NCBI RefSeq assembly: GCF_900143515.1 | Contig: NZ_FSQT01000002.1 | Coordinates: forward strand, 931,501-995,500 | Direction: 5' to 3' | DNA from: Micromonospora cremea | GTDB lineage: Bacteria > Actinomycetota > Actinomycetes > Mycobacteriales > Micromonosporaceae | Length of the DNA stretch: 64,000 bases | Shown: piece after piece, positions 18,551 through 25,578 of the stretch | Position numbering within the stretch: position 1 is the stretch's first letter | How the letters are laid out: each line of letters opens with the position of its first letter | The notes under the pieces: generated by a model | The model's input: the letters and a program-made list of their open reading frames with translations, nothing else | What the model was told of the DNA's origin: nothing | Database searches by the model: none | Translations under genes and position numbers: made by a program

Positions 18551-20212
18551 ATGGACGGCGGCGGCGGTCTTCGGCTCGACATGAACGGCCTGGACTACCT
18601 CATCCTGGCCCTCTACTTCATCACCGTCCTCGGGGTCGGCTTCGCCGCCCGTCGGGCGATCCGCACCAGCGTCGACTTCTTCCTCTCCGGCCGGTCCCTG
18701 CCGGCCTGGGTGACCGGTCTCGCCTTCGTCTCGGCGAACCTGGGCGCGCTGGAGATCATCGGGATGGCCGCGAACGGCGCCCAGTACGGCGTGATGACGG
18801 TCCACTACTACTGGATCGGCGCGGTGCCGGCGATGGTCTTCCTGGGCATCGTGATGATGCCCTTCTACTACGGATCCAAGGTCCGCAGCGTGCCGGAGTA
18901 CCTGCGGCTGCGGTTCAACCGCCCCACCCACCTGCTGAACGCGCTCAGCTTCGCCGTCGCCCAGGTGCTGATCGCCGGGGTGAACCTGTACGCGCTGGCC
19001 CTGGTGATGCAGGCCCTGCTCGGTTGGCCGCTCTGGACCGCCATCGTGGTCGGCGCGGCGATCGTGCTGGCGTACATCACCATCGGCGGTCTGTCCGGGG
19101 CGATCTACAACGAGGTGCTCCAGTTCTTCGTCATCCTGGCCGGCCTCATCCCGGTCACCGTGATCGGCCTGGTGAAGGTGGGCGGGGTGTCCGGGTTGAT
19201 GGACGCGGTCCGCGACTCCAAGCTCGGGGAGGCGGGCCTGCACGCCTGGCAGGACACCGGCACCACCGCCAACCCCCTCGGCGCGCACTGGATCGGCATC
19301 GTCTTCGGCCTCGGCTTCGTGCTCTCGTTCGGCTACTGGACGACCAACTTCGCCGAGGTGCAGCGGGCGTTGTCGGCGAAGAACATGAGCGCGGCCCGGC
19401 GTACGCCGATCATCGCCGCGTACCCGAAGCTGCTCATCCCCCTGGTCACGGTCATACCCGGCCTGGTGGCCCTGGTGACGGTGAAGGGCCTCGGCGCGGA
19501 GAGCGGCGACCTGCAGTACAACAACGCGATCCCGCTGCTGATGCGCGACCTGCTCCCCAACGGCGTGCTCGGCGTCGCGGTCACCGGCCTGCTCGCCTCG
19601 TTCATGGCCGGCATGGCGGCCAACGTGAGCGGCTTCAACACCGTCTTCACCTACGACATCTGGCAGGCATACATCCGCCGCGACCGGTCGGACGAGTACT
19701 ACCTGCGCATCGGTCGGTGGGCGACGGTCGCGGCCGTGGTGATCGGGATCGGCACCGCGTTCATCGCGGCCGGGTTCAGCAACATCATGAACTACATCCA
19801 GGCGCTCTTCTCCGTCTTCAACGCGCCACTGTTCGCCACGTTCATCATCGGCATGTTCTGGAAGCGGATGAGCGCGCTGGCCGGCTTCTGGTCGCTGCTG
19901 CTGGGCACCCTGGTGTCGCTGAGCCTCTACCTGCTCTACAAGGGCGGCGTGGTCGACTTCAACTCCGACCTGGAGGAGAGCTTCTGGGGTGCCGGCCTCG
20001 CGTTCGCCACGGCGGTGGTGGTCGCCGCGATCATCACCCCGCTCACCGCACCGAAACGCGACGAGGAGCTGCGCGGGCTGGTCTACGGCATGGGCGGTGT
20101 CGACCTGAAGGGCGACGTGCTCGCGGGTGACGCCGCCTGGTACCGCTCCCCCGTGCTGCTCGGCGTGATCGCGGTCGCGCTGGCCGCCCTCTTCTACATC
20201 CCGGTCTTCTAG
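18551..20212 (+). CDS. Sodium:solute symporter family (SSS) permease
   Basis: A 553-residue inner-membrane secondary transporter with about 13-14 hydrophobic helices. The first is DYLILALYFITVLGVGFAA, followed by the family segment SVDFFLSGRSLPAWVTGLAF and SANLGALEIIGMAANGAQYG. Also visible are TIGGLSGAIYNEVLQFFVIL, FGYWTTNFAEVQRALSAKNM and FNTVFTYDIWQAYIRRDRSD. These resemble the sugar-transporting SGLT-like branch, so a sugar or polyol substrate is plausible but unproven. The ATG at 18551 is preceded by GAGGGG. The next gene starts 16 bp after the stop, so the two are probably co-transcribed. Confidence 0.88.
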   Translation: MDGGGGLRLDMNGLDYLILALYFITVLGVGFAARRAIRTSVDFFLSGRSLPAWVTGLAFVSANLGALEIIGMAANGAQYGVMTVHYYWIGAVPAMVFLGIVMMPFYYGSKVRSVPEYLRLRFNRPTHLLNALSFAVAQVLIAGVNLYALALVMQALLGWPLWTAIVVGAAIVLAYITIGGLSGAIYNEVLQFFVILAGLIPVTVIGLVKVGGVSGLMDAVRDSKLGEAGLHAWQDTGTTANPLGAHWIGIVFGLGFVLSFGYWTTNFAEVQRALSAKNMSAARRTPIIAAYPKLLIPLVTVIPGLVALVTVKGLGAESGDLQYNNAIPLLMRDLLPNGVLGVAVTGLLASFMAGMAANVSGFNTVFTYDIWQAYIRRDRSDEYYLRIGRWATVAAVVIGIGTAFIAAGFSNIMNYIQALFSVFNAPLFATFIIGMFWKRMSALAGFWSLLLGTLVSLSLYLLYKGGVVDFNSDLEESFWGAGLAFATAVVVAAIITPLTAPKRDEELRGLVYGMGGVDLKGDVLAGDAAWYRSPVLLGVIAVALAALFYIPVF

Positions 20213-20227
20213 GAAAGGGGTCGGCAG

Positions 20228-20536
20228 ATGGACAACCAGGGCCAGCCGGCACAGGACCCGCTGATCGACGAGGCGCAGGCGGAGCAGCGCCGCTCCGCCG
20301 CGGCGCGGCTGTTCGACATCCGCCGGGTGATCGGCGGGCTCTTCGTGGCCTACGGCGTCATCGTGACGCTGATCGGCATCTTCGACAGCCGAGCCGAGAT
20401 CGACAAGGCCGAGGGCGTCCGGATCAATCTGTGGGCCGGCCTGGTGATGCTCGCCTTCGGCCTGCTCATGCTGCTCTGGCAGTGGCTGCGCCCGGCCGAG
20501 CCACCCGCCGCGAACGAGAAGGATCCCGGTAGCTGA
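20228..20536 (+). CDS. Small two-helix membrane protein
   Basis: 102 residues with two membrane helices (VIGGLFVAYGVIVTLIGIF and GLVMLAFGLLMLLWQWL) separated by a short charged loop. Soluble ends are rich in Gln, Glu and Pro. AGGAAAGGGG lies upstream of the ATG. It follows the SSS transporter by 16 bp, a position often held by small accessory membrane proteins of such carriers. That role is inferred from position only. Confidence 0.75.
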   Translation: MDNQGQPAQDPLIDEAQAEQRRSAAARLFDIRRVIGGLFVAYGVIVTLIGIFDSRAEIDKAEGVRINLWAGLVMLAFGLLMLLWQWLRPAEPPAANEKDPGS

Positions 20537-20615
20537 CCGGGCGCGGCGCATGGGCGCGGCCCGAGAGGGTACGCGAGGGGGATCAGGCACCGTGTCGGAC
20601 ACAGGAGGCAGCACC

Positions 20616-21002
20616 ATGACCGATCGCGACCGCCGGTCCCCGCTGGAGGAGAGCCCGGAGATGGCCGCGGCGGCGGACGATGACAGCACCGTCCCGCAGC
20701 TGCGGACGGGGGGCGGCCCGGACCGGGACACCCCGGCCTTCGCCGAGCCGCGCAACCGGCCGGACGACCTCGCGCCGGACACCGACGACCTGCTCGGCGA
20801 CCCGTACGCTGCCGGCACCGGGGCGACCGGAACGGGCACCGGCGCCGGTGGGGACAACATCCGTACCGGCGCGGAACAGCCCTGGGAGCCGGAGGACCTG
20901 GTGATGGCCCGCGGGCAGGACCTCACCCCGGAGAACCTGGACAAGGCCCGCCGCGACCTGGCCGAGCAGGGCCGGGCGGCGATCGAGCGCACCGTGCCCT
21001 GA
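20616..21002 (+). CDS. Small acidic hypothetical protein
   Basis: 128 residues, very acidic and Gly/Thr-rich in the middle (GTGATGTGTGAGGDN), with a conserved-looking C-terminal helix DLTPENLDKARRDLAEQGRA. AGGAGG directly upstream supports the ATG; an in-frame GTG at 20592 is less likely. It has no membrane segment and no recognised domain. It lies 79 bp after the small membrane protein and before a strong terminator. Function is unknown. Confidence 0.7.
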   Translation: MTDRDRRSPLEESPEMAAAADDDSTVPQLRTGGGPDRDTPAFAEPRNRPDDLAPDTDDLLGDPYAAGTGATGTGTGAGGDNIRTGAEQPWEPEDLVMARGQDLTPENLDKARRDLAEQGRAAIERTVP

Positions 21003-21017
21003 GCAGGGCGTAGGGGT

Positions 21018-21056
21018 GGGTCCCCGGCCCGACAGTGACGGTCGGACCGGGGACCC
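21018..21056 (+). terminator. Hairpin terminator of the symporter unit
   Basis: A 16-bp stem with one wobble pair (21018-21033 with 21041-21056) starts 15 bp after the last gene of the plus-strand unit. Confidence 0.7.
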
Positions 21057-21066
21057 GGGGGAACCT

Positions 21067-21099
21067 GCCGCCGGCAGTGCCTCACCTACTGCCGGCGGC
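21067..21099 (-). terminator. Hairpin terminator of the cellulase gene
   Basis: A perfect 12-bp stem (21067-21078 with 21088-21099) lies 24 bp beyond the cellulase stop on the minus strand. Together with the hairpin at 21018 it separates the convergent units. Confidence 0.65.
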
Positions 21100-21122
21100 G
21101 GGTGGATGCGGGAGCGATCCGG

Positions 21123-22879
21123 TCAGAGCGCCGGGTACGCGTTGCGCATCAGCTCCTGGAACTGGGCGGAGAACCACGCGCCGGAGATCGGTGCGTTCGG
21201 CAGGGCGCCCGTCGCGCTGTTGCCGTTGCGGGGGTTGCCGGTGTACGTCGGGTCGCACATCCGGTCGAAACCCTTGCCCTCGTCGTTCGGGATCAGCTCG
21301 CTGGAGCCGTCCGACTCGCCCGGAGGCTTCACCCAGACGTACGCGTCGATGCCCGGCTCGGGAGCCGACCGGGGCCGCTCGCCGAGGCCCGCGCCGGCCT
21401 GGTTGCACCAGTTGCCGGCGTTGGATCCGGCGGTCGATCCGACCGCCGTTGACGTAGGTGTCCACGCTGGTCGTCGCGCCCGGTCCGGTGGGCCGGGCGG
21501 AGCCGCCCCAGCCGTTGCGGGAGGTGTCGATCAGCATGCCGATGCCGGAGTTGAAGCCGACCGAGACCAGCTTGTCGCGGAACGCCTGGGCGAACGACAG
21601 CTCGTCGACGTAGAAGTTCCAGTCGATCCACTTGGACTGCCGCACCGACTGGCCGTTCACCGTGTCGGTGATCTTGACGTACGGCTCTCGCAGCGCCGAG
21701 TAGTTCGCCGTGTTGACGATGAAGCCGTGCACGTTCGCCACCGTGCTGCCGGAGGCGACCGCCGCGCTCTTCAACATATCGGCGGTCGGGCCGAAGTTGC
21801 TGTCCCAGCCGATCCAGCCGTGGTGCGCGGCGTCGATGTAGTTGTAGACGTTGCCGAGGGCACCCAGCTTCGCCAGGGCGTAGCCGACGCCGTTGACGTA
21901 CGCGCCGTTGGCCTTGACCGTGTCGCACATCGCCGTCCCGCCGGCCTGGCCGGAGGTGTTGGTCACCAGGTTGGGCAGCGAGTCGATCTCGATGATGCGG
22001 ATGTTCCGGTACTTCGGGTCGGCCTGGATGGCGGCGATCGGGTCGATGTACTCGGCCTTGTACCGGGGCAGGTCGTTCGGGCCCAGCTCACCGTTGGAGG
22101 CGAGTGCGGCGCAGTCCCGGCCAGGCAGGTTGTAGATCACGAACTGGATGTAGCCGGCGCCCTGGCGCAGCGCCTCCTCCAGGTGGTCGCGCACTCCGAA
22201 GGCGCCGTTGGAGCTGCTGTCCGGGGTGCCGTTGATGGGCGATCCGGTCCAGCCACACCGCGGTCGGGTTGTTGGAAATCCTGCTGCCGCCCGACTCGGC
22301 GTCCGCCTTGGCCTTCCACTCGGGGTTCACGTATCCCCGGGCCCCGGCGTACGGGTTGTCCACCTTGCTGCCGGCGGGCGGCGGCGTGGTCGGCGGAGGC
22401 GTGGTCGGCGGTGGCGTGGTGGGCGGCGGAGTGGTCGGGGGCGTCGTCGTGCCGCCGTTACAGGTCACCCCGTTGAGGGTGAACGACGCCGGCTTGGGGT
22501 TGCTGCCGCTCCACGCGCCGTTGAACCCGAGGCTGATGGACGCACCGGTGGCGAGGCTGCCGTTGTAGGACAGGCTGCGCGCGGTGACCTGGCTGCCGGA
22601 CTGGGTGAACTCGGCCGACCAGCCCTGCTGCACCCGCTGGCCGGAGGCCGGGAAGGTCCAGCCGAGGGTCCAGCCGTTGACCGGGTCGCCGAGGTTCTTG
22701 AGGGTGATGCTCGCGGTGAAGCCACCGGGCCACTCGTTCGTCGAGTAGGCGACGTCGCACTGCGTCGCGGCCTGTGCCGCGGTGACGGGGATCGTCACCA
22801 ACCCGCCGGCGACCAGGACGCCCGCGCCGGCGAGCGCGAGGGCCCGGCGTGGGCCGGACAGCCTTCTCCACACATTCAT
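21123..22879 (-). pseudogene. Secreted CBM2-GH6 cellulase (endoglucanase/cellobiohydrolase), two frameshifts
   Basis: A signal peptide (ALALAGAGVLVAGGLVTIPV, cleavage near AQA-A) leads to a family 2 cellulose-binding module starting at TQCDVAYSTNEWPGGFTASI. A TTPPP repeat linker and a GH6 catalytic domain follow (NPTAVWLDRIA, QFVIYNLPGRDCAA, IIEIDSLPNL, WIDWNFYVDELSFAQAFRDK, ending DGSSELIPNDEGKGFDRMC). The frame breaks at 22237-22239 (GGG on the plus strand) and at 21421-21422 (TT). Deleting one base at each restores an uninterrupted protein of about 584 residues, and the length of 1757 nt fits two insertions. AAGGAGA precedes the ATG. As given, the enzyme would be truncated soon after the linker. 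It is either a recent pseudogene or sequence error. A CebR-like box lies upstream. Confidence 0.85.
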
Positions 22880-23485
22880 GCCACTGATCTCCTTGGGCGA
22901 GACCGGGCCCGCGTACGGCCCGGCGAGACGGCCCGGTGGGGCGTCCTGCACGGACGGCCGCCGGCGCCAACGGGATTTCGGGGGTGCCCGACCCGGACGG
23001 GCGGTGGGTGGTGTGGTGAACGACCGGCAACCGGCCGGTCGGCGGCGGGATGTCGTCCGGCGGACCGGATGCCCTCGACTCTCCTGCCTGCGCGGTGTGG
23101 CTCCCCGAACCGCGTACGCCGATTCTTGCATGGGAGCGCTTCCATGGCAATGGCTCGATGCGTTCAGGCGGTTGCGCCCGTGCCGGAGTCGGACGATACC
23201 TCCGACTGAGCGCGACTGGCACGAGCGGAACCACGCTGGCCGCTACCGGATGACGCGACCGGGCCGGCACAGCGAGCGCGGAACACCCTGGTTCCACGCG
23301 GCACCGGAGTCGCGCTCCCAGACGGCGTTCGCCGTGAGGAAAGCCACGTAGCACTCCTTCGCCACTTACCAACAGCAAAGGTCAAAACACGAATCTTTCC
23401 CGTCATAGTTCATGAAACGGTCTAACGTCGGTCTTAGCTCGGTTGTCGCCGGGCTCAGGACAACAGGGATGGAGTGACGCAGGTC
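22880..23485. other. 606-bp intergenic region between cellulase and repeat-protein genes
   Basis: I see no credible gene here; the open frames lack domains or SDs. The part next to the cellulase is its leader and contains a CebR-like box at 23131. The right part, around 23330-23460, is the least GC-rich and presumably holds the promoter of the repeat protein, but I cannot assign -35/-10 boxes. Confidence 0.6.
23131..23144. promoter_or_regulatory. CebR-like cellulose-utilisation operator
   Basis: TGGGAGCGCTTCCA differs by one base from the CebR/CelR box TGGGAGCGCTCCCA known from Streptomyces and Thermobifida. Flanking bases extend it to an 18-bp palindrome (23129-23146) with one mismatch pair. 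It lies about 250 bp upstream of the GH6 start, in its leader direction, suggesting repression lifted by cellobiose. Confidence 0.75.
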
Positions 23486-24814
23486 ATGGCTAAGAAGATG
23501 CTGGGGAAGGTCGTTGCGGGCGCCGCGCTGGGCGGCGCGTCGCTCCTGGTGTTCACGCCGGGGATCGCGTTCGCCGATGGGCACCACGACGGTGGCAAGG
23601 ACCGTGACGGCAAGGTTTTCGCCAAGCCACACATCGTCAAGGCCGGCGAAGAGGTCAAGCTCCTCGAGATCTGCCCGGATCGCCAGGAACACGCGTTCGT
23701 GTGGTCCAAGGTCACCGGCAAGGTCAAGCTCAAGCCGGTGCACGACGACCGGGGCGACGACCGGGGCGAGTGGCGCGATGACGAGCACGGCAAGGACGAC
23801 AAGGGCAAGGACGAGCACGGCAAGGACGACAAGGGCAAGGACCACAACGGCAAGGACGAGAACGGCAAGGACGAGCACGACAAGGACGACAAGGGCAAGG
23901 ACCACAACGGCAAGGACGAGAACGGCAAGGACGAGCACGACAAGGACGACAAGGGCAAGGACCACAACGGCAAGGACGAGAACGGCAAGGACGAGCACGA
24001 CAAGGACGACAAGGGCAAGGACCACAACGGCAAGGACGAGAACGGCAAGGACGAGCACGACAAGGACGACAAGGGCAAGGACGACAAGGGCAAGGACGAG
24101 AACGGCAAGGACCACAACGGCAAGGACGAGAACGGCGGCCAGGGCGCCGACGCTGCCGCTGACGGGTACAGCGACGAGAACCGCAAGGACGAGGACCGCA
24201 AGGACGAGGACCGCAAGGACGAGGACCGCAAGGACGAGGACCGCAAGGACGAGGACCGCAAGGACGAGGACCGCAAGGACGAGGACCGCAAGGACTGGAA
24301 GGGCGACGAGCACGGCCAGGACGCGGACCACGGCCGCGACAAGAAGGACTGGGACTCCAAGGACGAGGACAAGAAGGACTGGGAGTCCAAGGACAACGGC
24401 TCCGAGTACGGCTCGGACAACGGCAAGGACCGTGACGAGTACGGCTCGGACGAGCGCGGCGATCGCGGCGACCACGGCAAGGACCGTGACGACCACGGCA
24501 AGGACCGTGACGACCACGGCGACAACGGCAAGGACCGTGACGAGGACCGCTGGGAGCACAAGCGGGACTTCGTCTACTACGGCGAGGCCAAGGTCGACAA
24601 GGACGCCCGCCCGGGTCGCTACGAGCTCAAGGGCTCGTGCGGCGACGGTGAGCTCATCGTGCTGCCCCGCGGCGGGGTCGACGGTGGTGACGGGGGCGCG
24701 AGCACCGGCACCGACCGTGGCCTGGCCACCGGCGGGGCGAGCCTGCTCGGCGCTGCCGCGCTGGGCGGGATCGTGCTGATGCGTCGTCGGCGGACCGATG
24801 GTTCGCTCGTCTGA
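23486..24814 (+). CDS. Secreted Lys/Asp-rich repeat protein with C-terminal surface-anchor-like tail
   Basis: 442 residues. The signal peptide ends near residue 30 (TPGIAFA-D). Residues of about 33-90 (KPHIVKAGEEVKLLEICPDR, VTGKVKLKP) and about 355-400 (FVYYGEAKVDKDARPGRYEL, then CGDGELIVLPRG) look like the two halves of one Ig-like beta domain, with one Cys in each. Between them sits a roughly 260-residue hydrophilic block of K, D, E, G, H and N repeats: four perfect 60-bp units, then seven perfect 15-bp DEDRK units, then looser DHGKDR copies. The tail has DRGLATGG, a hydrophobic stretch and RRRR, resembling a sortase sorting signal. A class F sortase gene overlaps the 3' end. Polyampholyte surface protein; function unknown. 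ATG 23486 is chosen; an in-frame GTG at 23474 is possible. Confidence 0.85.
   Translation: MAKKMLGKVVAGAALGGASLLVFTPGIAFADGHHDGGKDRDGKVFAKPHIVKAGEEVKLLEICPDRQEHAFVWSKVTGKVKLKPVHDDRGDDRGEWRDDEHGKDDKGKDEHGKDDKGKDHNGKDENGKDEHDKDDKGKDHNGKDENGKDEHDKDDKGKDHNGKDENGKDEHDKDDKGKDHNGKDENGKDEHDKDDKGKDDKGKDENGKDHNGKDENGGQGADAAADGYSDENRKDEDRKDEDRKDEDRKDEDRKDEDRKDEDRKDEDRKDWKGDEHGQDADHGRDKKDWDSKDEDKKDWESKDNGSEYGSDNGKDRDEYGSDERGDRGDHGKDRDDHGKDRDDHGDNGKDRDEDRWEHKRDFVYYGEAKVDKDARPGRYELKGSCGDGELIVLPRGGVDGGDGGASTGTDRGLATGGASLLGAAALGGIVLMRRRRTDGSLV
23821..24060 (+). repeat. Four perfect 60-bp tandem repeats
   Basis: Four consecutive identical 60-bp units, each encoding 20 residues (KDDKGKDHNGKDENGKDEHD in one phase), lie within the repeat-protein gene. 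Partial diverged units flank them on both sides. Perfect identity at wobble positions shows recent amplification or ongoing homogenisation. Confidence 0.95.
24188..24292 (+). repeat. Seven perfect 15-bp tandem repeats (DEDRK)
   Basis: Seven exact copies of GACGAGGACCGCAAG, preceded by one variant encoding DENRK. This is a second, independent array inside the same gene. Confidence 0.95.
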
Positions 24815-25508
24815 CGTGACGACGACACGGGCCGGCGGCCGTCACGGGAAACCGTGGCGCGCCGCCGGCGCGGTGGTCGTCGTCACCCTGGCCACGATCG
24901 GTGCCGGCATGATCGGCGCCTCGTTGAAGGACACGCCCGCCCCCCGCCCGCCGCAGCCGCTGGCCCAGGCCGGACCCGAGGTGACGGGCCCGGCGGCCAC
25001 CGACGCCGACATCCCTTCGACCGGCGGCGAGGGGAACGTGCCGGCCGGGCTGGCACGTTCCGCCCCGACCAGCATCGAGATCCCCAAGATCGGCGTCGAC
25101 GCGACGATCATGTCGCTCGGCACCAATCCGGACGGCACCGTCCAGGTCCCCCCGCTGGAGCAGGCCGACAAGGCCGGCTGGTACGAACCGGGCGCGAGCC
25201 CCGGCGAAACCGGTAACGCGGTCATCGTCGGACACGTGGACTCGGCGAAGCTCGGGCCGGCCGTCTTCTTCGACCTCGGGTCTCTCGTCCCCGGCGACAC
25301 GATCACGGTCCGCCGGGCGGACGACCGACCGGTCGCCTTCAAGGTCGACTCCGTGAAGTCGTACCCGAAGACGTCCTTCCCCACCGATCTGGTGTACGGG
25401 CCGAACGACCGGCCCGGCCTACGGGTGGTCACCTGCGGCGGCCAGTTCGACCAGGCGGCCAAGAGCTACCCGGACAACGTGGTCGTCTTCGCCACCCTGG
25501 TGGAGTGA
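24798..25508 (+). CDS. Class F sortase-like transpeptidase
   Basis: A 236-residue membrane-anchored sortase. The N-terminal helix is AGAVVVVTLATIGAGMIGAS, then a Pro-rich linker and a sortase beta-barrel starting SIEIPKIGVDATIMSLGTN. The catalytic His is in AVIVGHVDSAKLGPAVFFDL and the Cys in LRVVTCGGQFDQ. After the Cys there is no Arg before the C-terminus, so the usual third catalytic residue is not evident. It overlaps the repeat-protein gene by 17 bp, a common arrangement for a dedicated sortase and its substrate. An in-frame GTG at 24816 is an alternative start. Confidence 0.85.
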   Translation: MVRSSDVTTTRAGGRHGKPWRAAGAVVVVTLATIGAGMIGASLKDTPAPRPPQPLAQAGPEVTGPAATDADIPSTGGEGNVPAGLARSAPTSIEIPKIGVDATIMSLGTNPDGTVQVPPLEQADKAGWYEPGASPGETGNAVIVGHVDSAKLGPAVFFDLGSLVPGDTITVRRADDRPVAFKVDSVKSYPKTSFPTDLVYGPNDRPGLRVVTCGGQFDQAAKSYPDNVVVFATLVE

Positions 25509-25528
25509 CCCGCGACAGCGAACGCGAT

Positions 25529-25558
25529 CCGGCCGGTCGGGGTGACCCGACCGGCCGG
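25529..25558. terminator. Bidirectional hairpin between the sortase and GDH genes
   Basis: A perfect 13-bp stem (25529-25541 with 25546-25558) with a GTGA loop lies between the convergent stops at 25508 and 25579. It can serve both transcripts. Confidence 0.7.
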
Positions 25559-25578
25559 ACCGCGTCCGGCGTACCTGA

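Noticed and set aside
23821..24060. CRISPR-like array
   Set aside because: Repeats are contiguous with no unique spacers, and they are in frame within a secreted protein gene.
23366..24559. Long antisense open frames opposite the repeat protein, translating to Val/Leu/Ala-rich hydrophobic sequence
   Set aside because: They are mirror images of the Lys/Asp codon repeats, which contain no stops in the other frames. No SD, no promoter, and the sense frame has a signal peptide and anchor.
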